Positions 4,610 to 5,702 of a stretch of DNA of 5,702 bases are shown piece after piece (the first letter of the stretch is position 1; every line of letters starts with the position of its first letter). This stretch comes from Lysobacterales bacterium (GTDB taxonomy: Bacteria; Pseudomonadota; Gammaproteobacteria; Xanthomonadales; SZUA-36). The stretch is from the NCBI GenBank assembly GCA_029287515.1, contig JARFQZ010000232.1, positions 1 through 5,702 of the forward strand. Reading direction: 5' to 3'. Under the pieces are notes generated by a model that saw only the letters and a program-made list of their open reading frames with translations, was not told the DNA's origin and searched no databases. The translations under genes were made by a program, and so were the position numbers.

Positions 4610-5702
4610 ATGGCACATTCTGCGCACCCCAATACCCCGGAATCACCCCCGGAATCACCCCCTGAATCGCCGACCCGCGGCTTCTTCGGCGTATTCCGCT
4701 ACAGTCGCAGGGCGTTGGGGCTGGTCTGGCAAACCAACCGCAGGCTGACCGTGGTCCTGGGCCTGTTGACCCTGGTGGCCGGCGTGTTGCCGGCTGCCGT
4801 GGCTTACGTCGGCGCGTTGATCATCGACGCGGTGGTTGCCGCTTCGAAGCTTTACACGGAGTCCGGCGAAGCGGAGTTTGCGACCGTATTCAGCCTGGTG
4901 GCCCTGGAGGCTGCGGTGGTTGCAGCACTGGCCGGTGCGCAACGGGGGATCTCCCTTTGCCAGGCGCTGCTGCGGGCGCAACTCGGCCAGCGGGTCAACG
5001 TGATGATCCTGGAAAAAGCCCTGACCCTGGAACTCGCGCAGTTCGAGGACGCCGAGTTCTACGACAAGCTGACCCGGGCCAGGCGGGAAGCATCCAGCCG
5101 TCCTTTGTCTCTGGTAAACCGGACTTTCGGGCTGGCCCAGAACCTGGTGTCTCTGGTCAGCTATGGTGTGCTTCTGGTGCAGTTTTCGCCGTGGGCCGTC
5201 GTGGTGCTGATTATTGCCGGTCTGCCGAGCTTCATCGCCGAGACCCGCTTTTCGGGGGAGGCATTCACACTGTTTCGCTGGCGCTCGCCCGACACCCGCA
5301 TGCAAATCTACCTTGAGACGGTTCTGGCCAGGGAAGACAACGTCAAGGAGGTCAAGCTGTTCGGGCTGGGCCCACTGTTGCTGCAGCGATACAGGGACAT
5401 TTTCAAGCGCCTCTATACCCGCGATCGCTCATTGGCGATCCGGCGTGACGGCTGGGGGTTTTTGCTGGGCCTGATCGGAACGGTCGCGCTCTACGGCGCC
5501 TATGCCTGGATTGCGGCCGCCGCTGTGCTCAGCCGGATCACCCTGGGGCAGATGACTATGTACCTGATGCTGTTCCGGCAAGGACAGTCAGCGGTATCAG
5601 CGATCCTCACGGCCATCGGCGGGATGTACGAAGACAACCTGTACCTGTCGACCCTGTATGAGTACCTGGAAACGCCTTCCAGCCGGCAGGACACCAGGGC
5701 TG
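4610..5702 (+). CDS. ABC exporter, transmembrane half (3' truncated)
   Basis: The frame stays open from ATG 4610 to the window end, giving 364 residues without a stop. The start is the first ATG after an in-frame TGA at 4598-4600; no Shine-Dalgarno sequence precedes it. The N-terminus is a disordered Pro/Glu/Ser stretch with PPES repeats (residues 10-21), then the amphipathic FRYSRRALGLVW and about six hydrophobic membrane segments (near 46-77, 91-112, 172-191, 194-212, 283-306 and 310-325). FEDAEFYDKLTRARRE (145-160) and the REDNVKEVKLFGLGP stretch (241-255) match the cytoplasmic coupling regions of type IV-fold ABC exporters (ABC_membrane family). The Walker A, signature and Walker B motifs should follow beyond the window, so this is probably an ATPase-permease fusion working as a homo- or heterodimer in the inner membrane. 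The substrate cannot be told; peptides or lipids are typical of the family. It is divergent from the LolA-like gene. Confidence 0.88.
   Translation, partial: MAHSAHPNTPESPPESPPESPTRGFFGVFRYSRRALGLVWQTNRRLTVVLGLLTLVAGVLPAAVAYVGALIIDAVVAASKLYTESGEAEFATVFSLVALEAAVVAALAGAQRGISLCQALLRAQLGQRVNVMILEKALTLELAQFEDAEFYDKLTRARREASSRPLSLVNRTFGLAQNLVSLVSYGVLLVQFSPWAVVVLIIAGLPSFIAETRFSGEAFTLFRWRSPDTRMQIYLETVLAREDNVKEVKLFGLGPLLLQRYRDIFKRLYTRDRSLAIRRDGWGFLLGLIGTVALYGAYAWIAAAAVLSRITLGQMTMYLMLFRQGQSAVSAILTAIGGMYEDNLYLSTLYEYLETPSSRQDTRA
4637..4672 (+). repeat. Three tandem 12-base repeats inside the ABC exporter gene
   Basis: CCGGAATCACCC occurs twice exactly (4637-4648, 4649-4660), followed by a third copy with three mismatches (CCTGAATCGCCG, 4661-4672). 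The unit is a multiple of three, so it encodes PES-P repeats and any copy-number change would keep the frame. The repeats also lie 47-82 bases upstream of the divergent LolA-like start codon. Confidence 0.85.

Noticed and set aside
4591..4632. Upstream ATG that would extend the LolA-like protein by 14 residues
   Set aside because: The extension (MGCAECAIGVYHCD) would displace the signal peptide from the N-terminus and overlap the start of the divergent exporter gene.
4637..4672. Tandem 12-base repeats as a CRISPR or iteron array
   Set aside because: There are no spacers, the unit is short, only three copies exist and they are in frame inside a coding sequence.
4655..5305. Minus-strand open frame of 216 codons within the ABC exporter
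   Set aside because: Its translation is rich in Gln, Arg, Gly and His, typical of a shadow of GC-rich coding DNA. The opposite strand encodes a continuous membrane protein with family motifs.

Overview
The window looks like chromosomal DNA from a high-GC Gram-negative bacterium, most likely a gammaproteobacterium. The grounds are secreted proteins with Sec signal peptides, a LolA-like periplasmic fold, an OmpR/EnvZ-type two-component pair, and a GGGGTCAGG-type palindrome of a kind I associate with proteobacterial repeat families. I cannot name the genus. No tRNA, rRNA, CRISPR array, transposase gene or complete insertion sequence was seen.

Layout, left to right. (1) Positions 1-120 hold the C-terminal end of an unidentified plus-strand gene. 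It is followed by a near-perfect 27-bp stem palindrome (142-204) with a UUCG loop and flanking A and T tracts, which can act as a strong, possibly bidirectional terminator and resembles a dispersed palindromic repeat. (2) At 282-716 is an unrecognised basic 144-residue protein on the plus strand. Its stop codon touches the stop codon of the convergent histidine kinase gene. (3) At 717-2917, minus strand, is a two-gene operon: an OmpR/PhoB-type response regulator followed by a membrane sensor histidine kinase, joined by an ATGA start/stop overlap. (4) An AT-rich divergent intergenic region (2921-3132) holds the leader of the regulator, a palindrome and direct repeat at its ribosome binding site, and the leader of the next gene. 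(5) At 3133-3783, plus strand, is a secreted spondin-domain protein. (6) A hairpin cluster (3809-3850) separates it from a convergent secreted LolA-like protein (3850-4590, minus strand). (7) From 4610 to the window end, plus strand, is the transmembrane half of an ABC exporter whose ATPase domain lies outside the window.

How the genes may fit together. The kinase has two membrane segments and a periplasmic sensor region, so it should read an envelope or extracellular signal and phosphorylate Asp54 of the regulator. The regulator may control itself and possibly the divergent spondin gene; this is inference from position and repeats only. The LolA-like gene and the ABC exporter are divergently transcribed with start codons only 19 bp apart, so their expression is probably linked. 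There is no strong evidence for a wholly new system. The points most worth a second look are the 142-204 palindrome, the 19-bp divergent start arrangement without Shine-Dalgarno sequences, and the pairing of a two-component system with a bacterial spondin protein.
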